Assembly (NCBI GenBank): GCA_023846275.1
Contig: CM043875.1
Location: 7,948,553 to 8,012,552 of the forward strand
Length of the DNA stretch: 64,000 nucleotides
Reading direction: 5' to 3'
Source of the DNA: Vanilla planifolia
Lineage: Eukaryota > Streptophyta > Magnoliopsida > Asparagales > Orchidaceae
In this document: one piece after another, positions 1 to 6,952 of the stretch
How positions within the stretch are numbered: position 1 is the stretch's first letter
How the letters are laid out: each line of letters starts with the position of its first letter
The notes under the pieces: model-generated
Databases searched by the model: none
Told to the model about the DNA's origin: nothing
Seen by the model: only the letters and a program-made list of their open reading frames with translations
Position numbers and translations under genes: made by a program

Positions 1-197
1 AAGGATCGTAATGGTCGGCGATGGCGGCGGCTAGGGTTTCGCGGGTTTCGGACCGAGGAAGGAGAAGGGTTTAGATAATATCAAACCTAATTAAGTAATT
101 AATGATATTTACGCCATTTTATTAGTAATTAAAATTAATCCGATTAACGGATTATTAAGAAATTGGTTCGGCGGTGTCGCGGTTCAGCGCGAGAGTT

Positions 198-370
198 CCG
201 AACCGGCAGCGAAAACCGGTTCAGCGGGATTCGGCGCGGACGAACGGCGCGAAAGCCGAACCGGCAGCGAAAACCGGTTCAGCGGGATTCGGCGCGGACG
301 AACGGCGCGAAAGCCGAACCGGCAGCGAAAACCGGTTCAGCGGGAGTCGGCGCGGACGAACGGCGCGGCG
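198..370. repeat. 58-bp GC-rich minisatellite, three copies
   Basis: The word AACCGGCAGCGAAAACCGG starts at 201, 259 and 317, so the period is exactly 58 bp. Each copy continues into TTCAGCGGG and a CGGCGCGGACGAACGGCGCG block. The third copy has GAGTCGG where the first two have GATTCGG and loses the pattern after about 368. A weaker relic (GGTTCAGCGCGAGAG) lies just upstream at 181-195. Because 58 is not a multiple of three, overlapping short reading frames through the array are by-products of repetition and not genes. Confidence 0.95.
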
Positions 371-994
371 CGGAGGAGAGAGAAGCGGAAGGAAAATTCG
401 GAAATTTATTATTAATCCGAATTTTCGGAAATAAAAAGGATAAGCGAAAAATTAAATTCGAAAATTAATCCGAATTTTTGGAAAAAGGATATATGTGGAA
501 TTTAAATTCGGAAATTTATTTCGAATTTCGGAAAATGGATAAAGGGCGGAAATTGAAATTGGAATTTAAAAATTTCCTGAAGTGGGGAAAAATGTTATCA
601 GTGATGACAGTACAGCTGGAAACAGTCAGACAAAGATATGGTACACGGATGCTACCAGAACAGTCAGTAATTGACAATTGTGTTGCTTTGATGGCAACGG
701 CATGGATTGAGTCAGTTTATTCAGTATTGGCATATTTCATGGATTGGCATATTGGACCGGACTACTATAGACCCTATATGATGTTTTAGGGTAGTTGTGG
801 TAGGTAACTGTGCGGTTCGGACTTAGCTTCCACAGTATACATGTAGACTGGTATACGCCTTGTTGTACCTGGACACATGTTGCCGAATCTTGGAGTTAGA
901 GATTGGCAATGACTGTAGGGGCGTGAGCTTCTATGGAAGTTGTTGGTAGAGGACTCCTTGGGACGGTGGCTGAGTCAATCTCTCCTGGTCCATG

Positions 995-1104
995 TGTGTA
1001 GGCCTGCGCGCCTGAGGGTGGCAGGGGTGTCTCGCAGTGGCTAGCCAAGTGTGTAGGCCTGCGCGCCTTAGGGTGGCAGGGGTGTCTCACGTTGGCTAGA
1101 GATT
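995..1104. repeat. 55-bp direct duplication inside the LTR
   Basis: TGTGTAGGCCTGCGCGCCT occurs at 995 and again at 1050, and both copies run on through AGGGTGGCAGGGGTGTCTC into GGCTAG. The copies differ at a few positions (for example GAGGG versus TAGGG, and CGCAGTGG versus ACGTTGG). The shared GGCCTGCGCGCC core is nearly self-complementary. It is a local tandem duplication within the LTR, with no coding evidence. Confidence 0.93.
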
Positions 1105-2301
1105 ATGTGACTGGATCTGTCTGTAGTCTCCAGGAGATTGATTGACGAGAGACACTGTGGTGTCGGGTGCTTAGGCGCCATGCGTGTTTCGAGATGGGCG
1201 TTCCCACTGGCACGTTGCCTGGTAGCCCAGAGGAGAGCTACTCTGGTGTGACTGGGGTGGCTGTGGTTGGTCGGAGTCTGGGACTGAGAGTGCCTATCCA
1301 CCATACATTGTTATGCTGTATTCCTATATTTTTGCTATTATCCTTCTCTTGCATGTGAGTTTTACTAGCTGTCTTTCCTACTGGGCGTAGCTCATTCCTG
1401 TATTGTATATTTCAGTGGCTCGGCAGACTTGACGCTACCTGATTAGGTGGGATCGTGGTCAGCAGGCTTGTGGAGGATATCTGATTGTGATTGTCTGAGA
1501 TATTCTGGTTAGTTGATTGTTGCTGTTGGATGTATTTAATGAGGTTATTATTCTCATATGTCATGTAATATGTGAGGGAAATTCTGACTTATGTTTCTGG
1601 TTGGATAATATTGCACTTGTTGGACTTGGTCTTATTCTTGTAATGTAGTTTCCATTTACTACCCTACCTTATTGTCTTGGAGTATGGTGTGTGGAGTGCC
1701 ATATTTTATCTGAGGATGTTATATATCTTTTTGTTTGATGGTGAGGTCATTACATGACTATGGAACTTAACCATGGGGTTTCAGACTTCTAATAGACCGG
1801 TTCTCCTACCCGTAGGGGTTAGGAGTATTGGGTCTAGTAGGAGTAACATTGCGCGAGTCCATCTGTTAATTCAGGAGTCATGAACCTGATTTGACGGTGT
1901 ACCCGGGAGATGGGATCCACATTGTTAAGGGAAGTAGGTGTGTAATGATGTGTTATATCCTATGTTTTCGTAGGCTACTCAGGTTGGTATGGGACGATCT
2001 GAGCTGTCTATATATAAAAAAAAAATTGTATGCCAAAAATCAGCCTAGGAGAAAATGGGGTGTAACAATAGATCACTAATTTAAACTGAATTTCCTACCT
2101 CAACGACGCCGGCGACGGTGAACTTCGTCCGCAGCTCGCCGCAGCTCCTCGCCGAACGAATCCGGTACGAATTGACTCTCCTCGTTCCCGTGAATCTCCA
2201 GGCACAAAAAGCCCCTTGCCAGGCCGCCGGAATCACGCGCCGTACGCCGGAAAAACTCTCTCTATCGGTCGGCCGAACGAACCCTAATCGTTTCGCGAGG
2301 G

Positions 2302-2308
2302 TTTTATA
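2302..2308 (-). promoter_or_regulatory. Putative LTR TATA box
   Basis: The minus strand reads AAATATAAAACCCTCGCG here. TATAAAA followed by a GC-richer stretch suits a U3 promoter, with transcription starting about 25-30 nt further on, near 2270-2277. Its position after the LTR start at 2777 and after a set of short repeats supports the reading. It is motif evidence only. Confidence 0.5.
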
Positions 2309-2317
2309 TTTCTGGCC

Positions 2318-2415
2318 GACACGGTGAAACCCATTACGCGCCGTTGACACGCTTCCGACACGGTAAGCACCCGATACGCGCTGTCGACACGCTATCGACA
2401 CGGTAAGCACCCGAT
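2318..2415. repeat. 39/40-bp minisatellite in the U3-like region
   Basis: GACACGG recurs at 2318, 2357 and 2397. The last two copies share GACACGGTAAGCACCCGAT, and the intervening text alternates CGCGCCGTTGACACGCTTCC with CGCGCTGTCGACACGCTATC. On the minus strand these repeats lie immediately upstream of the TATA box, the usual place for enhancer-like repeats of an LTR. That role is inferred. Confidence 0.85.
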
Positions 2416-2777
2416 CAGCCGGTTCAATCCCAACCGTCGATCACGACCGTCCGATCAGCTTATCAGAACGCATTCGCAAACTCACTCGGCGAACCGTCTC
2501 CGCCTCCGCTGAACCGTTCCGGTCCGGTTCACGCGCGGTAAACAAATTTCCGGTTTAATTTAAATGGATTTTTCGAATTTCTAAAAATCCAATAAATCTA
2601 ATTAAACAGGGAAATTAATTAAAAATTCCTCGGTGCTCCGAAAAATTCCCAAAAGATTTCAGAAATTCCAATAGCCTACAATTGAGTTCCTGGCTCATCC
2701 TACTGTCGATTCGAAATCATCCAAGCCACAATTAATTTATTAAAGATCAAATACATAAAATTTTACCGGGTATAACA

Positions 2778-3044
2778 ATACATCTCTTTATTCATATCTC
2801 TTTCAAATACAACTTAAACATCCAAATTGTTCAAAATTTTTCTTGATTTAGGAGACATATTAGATTTCTCATTTAACTAACCTTGATCACCTCCTTTAAT
2901 CACCATAAATTAGTTAATTTTACTTATATATCTTTTCCAAATTTCATGTTAGGTTAATTATTAAATTTTGTTTAAATTAAAAAAATAAAATCTAACAAAA
3001 ATAATTCTATTAAAATTTCATAAGTAAAAAAAATAATATCTTAA
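2778..3044. other. AT-rich opening block of the unit, no gene seen
   Basis: This stretch is A/T-rich with short A-runs and T-runs and two near-copies of an ATCTCTTT word at the very start (2781-2807). I find no open frame of interest, no RNA gene and no clear signal. Confidence 0.6.
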
Positions 3045-3420
3045 GCCAAAACTCTGAGCATGTCCTAAGTGCAAAGCACTCAACTCGACCAAGCCTGAGC
3101 AAGCTTAGGAAGCCTCAGGTTAGTAAACTAACTCAAACAAAGTCATAATGGTCCTAAACTTAGTTAGAGTGCAGCCCTAAACCAAAATGGGGTAAGATCA
3201 AAGTATGCAGTGTGTTTGGTTGAACCTATAATCATGTTAAACCTGTATGCATACGAGTGGCCCTCGTGATAAAATACTAAGCACATAAGTGACAGCCAAC
3301 CCCATGTTTCGACTCGACCTATAGTCGTATAAACTTTATTATAAAGTCTAAACATCAATTTATTTGACAATGTGAGACTAAAATCCATTCTAGCACCAAC
3401 CCTAAAATAGCAATTTGTGA
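3045..3420. other. GC-richer island of the unit with a 74-codon minus-strand open frame of doubtful meaning
   Basis: Base composition rises here relative to the rest of the unit (CTCGACCAAGCCTGAGC, CGAGTGGCCCTCGTG and similar words). A minus-strand frame at 3164-3388 starts with ATG and encodes 74 residues rich in aromatic and hydrophobic residues (several Trp, Tyr and Phe). I recognise no domain, and it has no neighbouring partner gene. It is open in all 15 copies, but the copies are almost identical, so this does not show selection. It is probably a chance frame in degenerate transposon or intergenic sequence. Confidence 0.4.
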
Positions 3421-3432
3421 GTTTTTTTCACT

Positions 3433-3451
3433 ATCCAATCATTAATTGGAT
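3433..3451. other. Perfect 7-bp stem hairpin
   Basis: ATCCAAT (3433-3439) is separated by a 5-nt loop from its reverse complement ATTGGAT (3445-3451). It recurs in every array copy. Confidence 0.8.
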
Positions 3452-3793
3452 GATGGAGCCTTTCATCAGCTTGTAGGCATTCATTCAAGGCTTGAAATTA
3501 GATGATCAATATCTTGACTGATTTAATCAAATGACTTTAATTGATTTCATATTTTTAAATGATCTATCCTTCACTCAGATGACCAAGATATCTCCATTTT
3601 AAATTCTATGATTGAGATTATTTTCATCTTTACCTTTGATGAATTGAATAATTCAGATCTCATCTGACATGATTAGATGGCCCAGATCTAATCCTCTGTA
3701 ATCCAACAATCCATAATTTATTTTCATTTATATTCATTGATCTGACGATCTAGATCTTCTCTAATTGAGCTCAATGGCTCTAGTTGATCTTGC

Positions 3794-3819
3794 ATAATGG
3801 CTATTTTCTTAGCCATTAT
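3794..3819. other. Perfect 10-bp stem hairpin
   Basis: ATAATGGCTA (3794-3803) pairs with TAGCCATTAT (3810-3819) across a 6-nt TTTTCT loop. It is among the strongest hairpins I see in the unit and is unchanged in all copies. A pause site, transposon relic or chance are all possible. Confidence 0.85.
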
Positions 3820-4236
3820 TTAAGCAATTAAAGATGTTGTTTGGAAGAGATTTTTAAGATATTTGATGAGAGCTTATGAGAGCATTTTTCCTTGACTTTG
3901 CAATGGTTATGATTAAGGTTTTTTTATAAAAACATAACTTTATGAATGAAATTACTAATAAAAGTCAACAAAACTACGAGATCTTAAAAAAATACTATGT
4001 GATACTCCTCTAAGGTAAACTCTCCTAGTAATACTTTACGGCTTAGTACTACTAAAAAAATTTCAAATTCTTCTAGATAAGCCTAAATTCTTAAATATTT
4101 CATTCAATTATTCTTTTCATTATTTTGAGTTTATTATCTTTTTTTATTCTCAAACAAGCATAGGAAACATTATATGTTTGTTTAGAATTTTTTTATTGTA
4201 TTCATATATTTTGTTTTGGGTTAGGCAAACTAGTAT

Positions 4237-4999
4237 TTGTTAAAACCCAAGTTCAATTTAATCTCATTAAAAAACCAAGTTTGGGTTGAACAGATACTAA
4301 AGATCCTTCATGTGCTTTCCAATAAGTATAATCCACTTATCACTACCATCAATTTTGAAAATAACCTATTATGGATAAGAAGTATATCAAGGATTATTAT
4401 GTATCAAGAATTTCAACTTAAAAATAAAAAAAGTTTGAACAATAAAATTTTTATCCTTACTCAGTGAAAGAATACCTAATATATATAAAATATCATTAAG
4501 AAACCAAAATTCAACTAAATGACTAGTCATAATTGATGAAATAATAAAAGAAATATTAAATATAAAATCAAATCATATGTTAGGATCCAAAGGAAAGAAT
4601 TCTTAAGCTATACATAAGACTTCTACATTATGAAAAAGAAAAAATGTTATGGAAAACCATATACTAGCTCTTATAAAAGTGAATGATATTCTCCTTAAAG
4701 ATATCTCACAAGTCTAAAATTATAGACTCTGTTATAAAACAATAATAGAAATAGTTATAGGTCTAAACTTTCAAGCAAATAAAGAGATTGCTAATGAATA
4801 ATTACTAGAGGATAATAAAACTAATGTTAATACATTTAAAGAACTAGAATTTAGTTATAATAATGAATTATCAAATAAATTGATTAATAATAGCAAATCA
4901 AATAAATATTATAAAGAATTTAATAATAATGAATTAGTAGAGGAAAGAATCATTCCATTAGAAAGTAGTTTAGAGAAATCATGTGATAAAATTTATTGA
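4237..4999 (+). pseudogene. Unidentified degenerate coding-like segment
   Basis: A frame opening with TTG at 4237 runs 76 codons to a TGA at 4465. Further on, a second frame is open from 4718 to 4798 and, after a TAA at 4799-4801, again from 4802 to a TGA at 4997, about 65 codons rich in Asn, Lys, Glu and Ser. Neither segment has a convincing ATG, and the frame between them is full of stops. I recognise no domain. The text looks like a decayed protein-coding relic of a mobile element, or simply AT-rich sequence with chance open frames. The codon-9 Ile to Thr change (T/C at 4262) separates copies 1-8 from 9-15. Confidence 0.3.
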
Positions 5000-5400
5000 A
5001 TCCTTGGTCCACATTTTATTATTTCGATAACCATAAAATTATTTTATTCTTTATTTCTTTATTTCAAATTATACATCTTAAGATTAATAGGTGAATCAAT
5101 TAAAAACTTTGGTCGTGACTCAAAGGATTCATTGGTAGCGTTTGGTGAGAAGGTATCTGTCACCAAACATGAATCTTAAGAAAAAAAAGAGAAAACTTTT
5201 GTGGAGGTTTTTTATTTTGGTTCCAATATGAAAAATTTATAATAATTTACTTGAGACATTTAAATTATAATGAGTCTTTGAATGAGTGTATCAAATGTTT
5301 TTATAAACATTCATCTACTCAACTAGGTAAACTTAAAGATTATATTTTACTTAGGTTTTCTAACATATAAATATGCTTTAATAAAGATTAATATATAAGT
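5000..5400. other. AT-rich spacer of the unit with one hairpin, no gene seen
   Basis: I see no gene here. It contains the 9-bp hairpin at 5140-5168, the A/T variable site at 5339, and the T4 run at 5345-5348 that is T3 in copy 15. Confidence 0.5.
5140..5168. other. Perfect 9-bp stem hairpin
   Basis: GTTTGGTGA (5140-5148) pairs with TCACCAAAC (5160-5168) over an 11-nt loop. It is followed about 10 nt later by an A-rich run. It is conserved in all copies. Confidence 0.82.
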
Positions 5401-5559
5401 TTGTATTAACAAGACATCGTCAATACACTTTGAATACAAAATCTTAACCTTGGGTAAGGTAGGTTATATTGTACACTATGTTGTACTCACATATGACATG
5501 ATTAGTTCATTTGTGTATGTATGAATGATGCTAGAATAGTTTAATTGAACTTCGTGTAG

Positions 5560-5960
5560 AGTTCTACATCATTGTATGAAACGATCCCACTTGTCATATA
5601 ATATGATTAGTTTGTATTAACAATCACTCTTGCCTAATCATATAATGAATTAATATAATATGATTATGCATATTGTATACTAGAATTATACCAAATAAAG
5701 AGTGCATATTTGGTGAAGTTGAACTTGAGTGATTATATGTTATGATATTATTATATTAGATAATATAATCAGATAAATATGCATTGAGAGAACTAATCTT
5801 GAGTGATTTGTATAATATGATATTTTTATATTATACAATAGGATCATTTGTTAGTATAAGAGAACGTATTATTAAACTATATTAGATAATCAATTCATTT
5901 ATTAATATTGTATAATATGATCATTATAGATTACATTTGAAATTACTAGTTCGATTGAAT
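5560..5960. repeat. Degenerate AT-rich internal direct repeats within the unit
   Basis: CTTGAGTGATT at 5724 and again at 5798 (spacing 74) is followed in both places by related TATGATATT and TTATATTA text. A further relative, TGTATAATATGAT, occurs at 5809 and 5909. CATATAATATGATTAG (5596) and AATATAATATGATTATG (about 5654) are related words. This is an old, diverged tandem series inside the young unit, so the parent sequence was already repetitive before amplification. No gene is present. Confidence 0.7.
5808..5838. other. Perfect 11-bp stem hairpin
   Basis: TTGTATAATAT (5808-5818) pairs with ATATTATACAA (5828-5838) across a 9-nt loop. It is all A/T except one G-C pair, so it is weak thermodynamically but readily extruded. 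It is present in every complete copy. Confidence 0.8.
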
Positions 5961-6188
5961 TTTGAGAAATTTTGATATAGCTATTGGGGGTTATTTAAAG
6001 CCATCATAAAGCTTTTTGATGCTTATAAAAGAAGAGTTTAAACATAATGAATAAGCTAATGATGAACTGCATATCATTTGGAGTAAATTATACATGAACA
6101 TCATCATACACATCAAGGAGATTGGGAAAAAAGCAAGTTAGAGTTGAAAGTTTCATTCTTTACCATTTCTTAACATCCAATGCATTGA

Positions 6189-6731
6189 TCTAAGTTGAAA
6201 AATGACAAAGGAAAGAAGGGTGAGATTCATTGCCACAAGTGTAATGAATAGGGACATTACTATTCTAATTGTCCAAAGTTGGTAGAGAGGAAAAACATGG
6301 AAAAGAACAATTTTAAGAAGGTCAAGAAGAAGCAGACCATGATGACTACTTAGAGCAATTAAAAATTAACTATAGCATACTCTAGTAGTAAGGAGAGTGG
6401 AGAAAAGAATAATTTGATTTGTCTTATAGTTAAGTACAATGCATCCTCAAATGATGAGAAAAGTGGAGAAGTAATTTGTCATATGGCACTTCATAATAAC
6501 TCATCCAAAAGTGAAAACAATAAGGTAAGAAAACTCACTTATAATGAATTAGAAAGTAATTTAATTGAATTTATGAATGCTTTTAAAGTTCTTTCTAAGA
6601 AATATAAAAAGTTGTAAAAGGATCATAATGAATACCTTATATTGTGCAAAGATTTAAATGAAAAGAATGTATGGCATTTATATGGCTTGAAAAAGCTAGG
6701 ATGTCTTAGGTCATTCTTGTGTTTGATGAGT
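6189..6731 (+). pseudogene. gag: Broken Copia-like gag C-terminal fragment with CCHC zinc knuckle (copy 1)
   Basis: In one frame the text reads a basic KGKKGE stretch, then Cys-X2-Cys-X4-His-X4-Cys. The Cys codons are at 6231, 6240 and 6270 and the His at 6255, the retroviral-type zinc knuckle that binds RNA in nucleocapsid. A Lys-rich linker follows, then a Ser/Asp/Glu-containing segment and a YNELES...NAFKVLSKKYKKL coiled-coil-like tail, the order I know from plant Ty1/Copia gag. In-frame stops fall at 6249 (inside the knuckle), 6351, 6360 and 6615, and more lie upstream at 6171 and 6186. The frame ends at a TAA at 6732. No protease, integrase or reverse transcriptase follows, so it is a dead fragment. 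The longest open piece is 67 codons (6414-6617). Confidence 0.75.
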
Positions 6732-6734
6732 TAA

Positions 6735-6952
6735 GCCAAAATTATTTAGTATTTTGTTCTAATAATTTTTTTTTAATGTGAAATAGGTTTAGTTTTGAAG
6801 AACATATTATGTATTTTTAAAGATAATAAATTAGTTGTCTTCAAAACATCTTGAAGTGTTCAGCAAGCTTCAAGGATTGAAGATGTATACATAAACTTTA
6901 AAAATATTTTTTTATAAAATCAAATGTTAGCTTATTTATTATTAATCATAAG
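6735..6952. other. Tail of the unit, possible LTR-derived text after the gag relic
   Basis: Directly after the relic the sequence runs TTGATGAGTTAAGCC, a T9 run, AATGTGAAATAGGTTTAG and GCTTCAAGGATTGAAGATG. This order loosely recalls the start of plant Copia LTRs of the SIRE kind. CTTGAAG (6850-6856) and CTTCAAG (6868-6874) form a 7-bp stem with an 11-nt loop. There is no clean TG...CA border, so the LTR idea is weak. The T9 (copies 1, 3, 6) versus AT8 variant lies here at 6766. Confidence 0.3.

Larger units (their letters stand above)
1..2067 (+). mobile_element. Long LTR, 3' portion, of a Ty3/Gypsy (Tekay-like) retrotransposon; 5' end outside the window
   Basis: No gene is visible in this stretch. 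The right end is GGGGTGTAACA (2057-2067), preceded by an A-run (about 2016-2024) and a TATATATA tract. This matches the closing end of plant chromovirus LTRs, which often carry extended inverted ends of the TGTTACACCCC type. Alternating GC-rich blocks (163-370) and AT-rich blocks made of repeated AATTCGGAAATT-like words (390-580), and a segment around 1376-1430 resembling the 3' transcript-end region I associate with these LTRs, fit the same family. The + orientation is inferred from that resemblance, not from a PBS or polypurine tract. No primer binding site follows 2067, so this is either a 3' LTR or a solo LTR. Family assignment is from recognition only; a similarity search was not possible. 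Confidence 0.6.
2068..2777 (-). mobile_element. 5' part (U3 and start of R/U5) of a second Gypsy-type LTR on the minus strand
   Basis: Read on the minus strand, the segment opens at 2777 with TGTTATACCCGGTAAAATTT, a typical chromovirus LTR start. It continues through alternating AT-rich and GC-rich blocks, short tandem repeats (2318-2415), a TATA box (2302-2308) and a GC-rich stretch, to a GAGGTAGGAAATTC motif just before 2090. It then stops abruptly at 2068 against the end of the other LTR. It lacks the 3' half expected of such an LTR, so I read it as an LTR interrupted by insertion of the + strand element at 2067/2068. The alternatives are a short truncated LTR or an old rearrangement. No protein-coding gene is supported; the 109-codon minus frame across 2081-2410 shows no protein features. 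Confidence 0.6.
3421..4236. other. AT-rich block with GATC-rich words and two hairpins, no gene seen
   Basis: Words such as CAGATCT, GATCTGACGATC and CTAGATC are clustered between about 3650 and 3760, giving a locally repetitive texture. Two perfect hairpins (3433-3451 and 3794-3819) lie in the block. It contains four of the array's variable sites: 3524, the T-run at 3919-3925, and 4087 here, with 4262 just beyond. No coding potential is apparent. Confidence 0.5.
2778..6952 (+). repeat. Array copy 1 (4175 bp), reference unit
   Basis: This unit directly follows the LTR end. Its states are T at 3524, T7 at 3919, A at 4087, T at 4262, A at 4724, A at 5339, G at 5683, C at 6333 and T at 6766. 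It shares T7 and the A at 5339 with copies 9-15, but A4087 and T4262 with copies 2-8, so it belongs cleanly to neither block. The sub-features listed below are given in this copy; they recur in the others at the same offset, or one base further on after the T-run in copies 2-8. Confidence 0.97.

Noticed and set aside
163-468. Two overlapping + strand open frames of about 100 and 86 codons rich in Arg, Ala and Gly
   Set aside because: They run through the 58-bp tandem repeat, whose length shifts the frame each copy. The residues just reflect the repeat, and no domain is seen.
478-789. 103-codon + strand open frame with several Met and Trp residues
   Set aside because: It lies within LTR text, spans an AT-rich word-repetitive block, and shows no recognisable protein features.
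896-1358. Short open frames on both strands, 62-78 codons
   Set aside because: They overlap the 55-bp duplication and one another on opposite strands; composition follows the GC-rich LTR and no family is recognised.
1891-2410. Short frames at 1891-2079 (+), 2118-2327 (+) and 2081-2410 (-)
   Set aside because: They cross LTR termini or minisatellites and carry no protein signature.
3175-3183. CCCTAAACC, similar to the plant telomere repeat
   Set aside because: It occurs once per 4.2-kb unit with no tandem run, so it is not a telomeric or interstitial telomeric array.
3164-3388. Minus-strand 74-codon frame present in all 15 copies as evidence of a conserved gene
   Set aside because: Copies are almost identical at the DNA level, so conservation cannot be separated from recent duplication. 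Kept only as a note in the GC-richer island.
6121-6188. Extending the gag relic further upstream
   Set aside because: The same frame has stops at 6171 and 6186 and no recognisable gag text before them, so the upstream limit was set at 6189.
2778-6952. The 4.2-kb unit as a complete LTR retrotransposon repeated in tandem through shared LTRs
   Set aside because: No long direct repeat flanks an internal region in the unit, no primer binding site or polypurine tract is visible, and no pol domains remain; only a gag fragment is recognisable.
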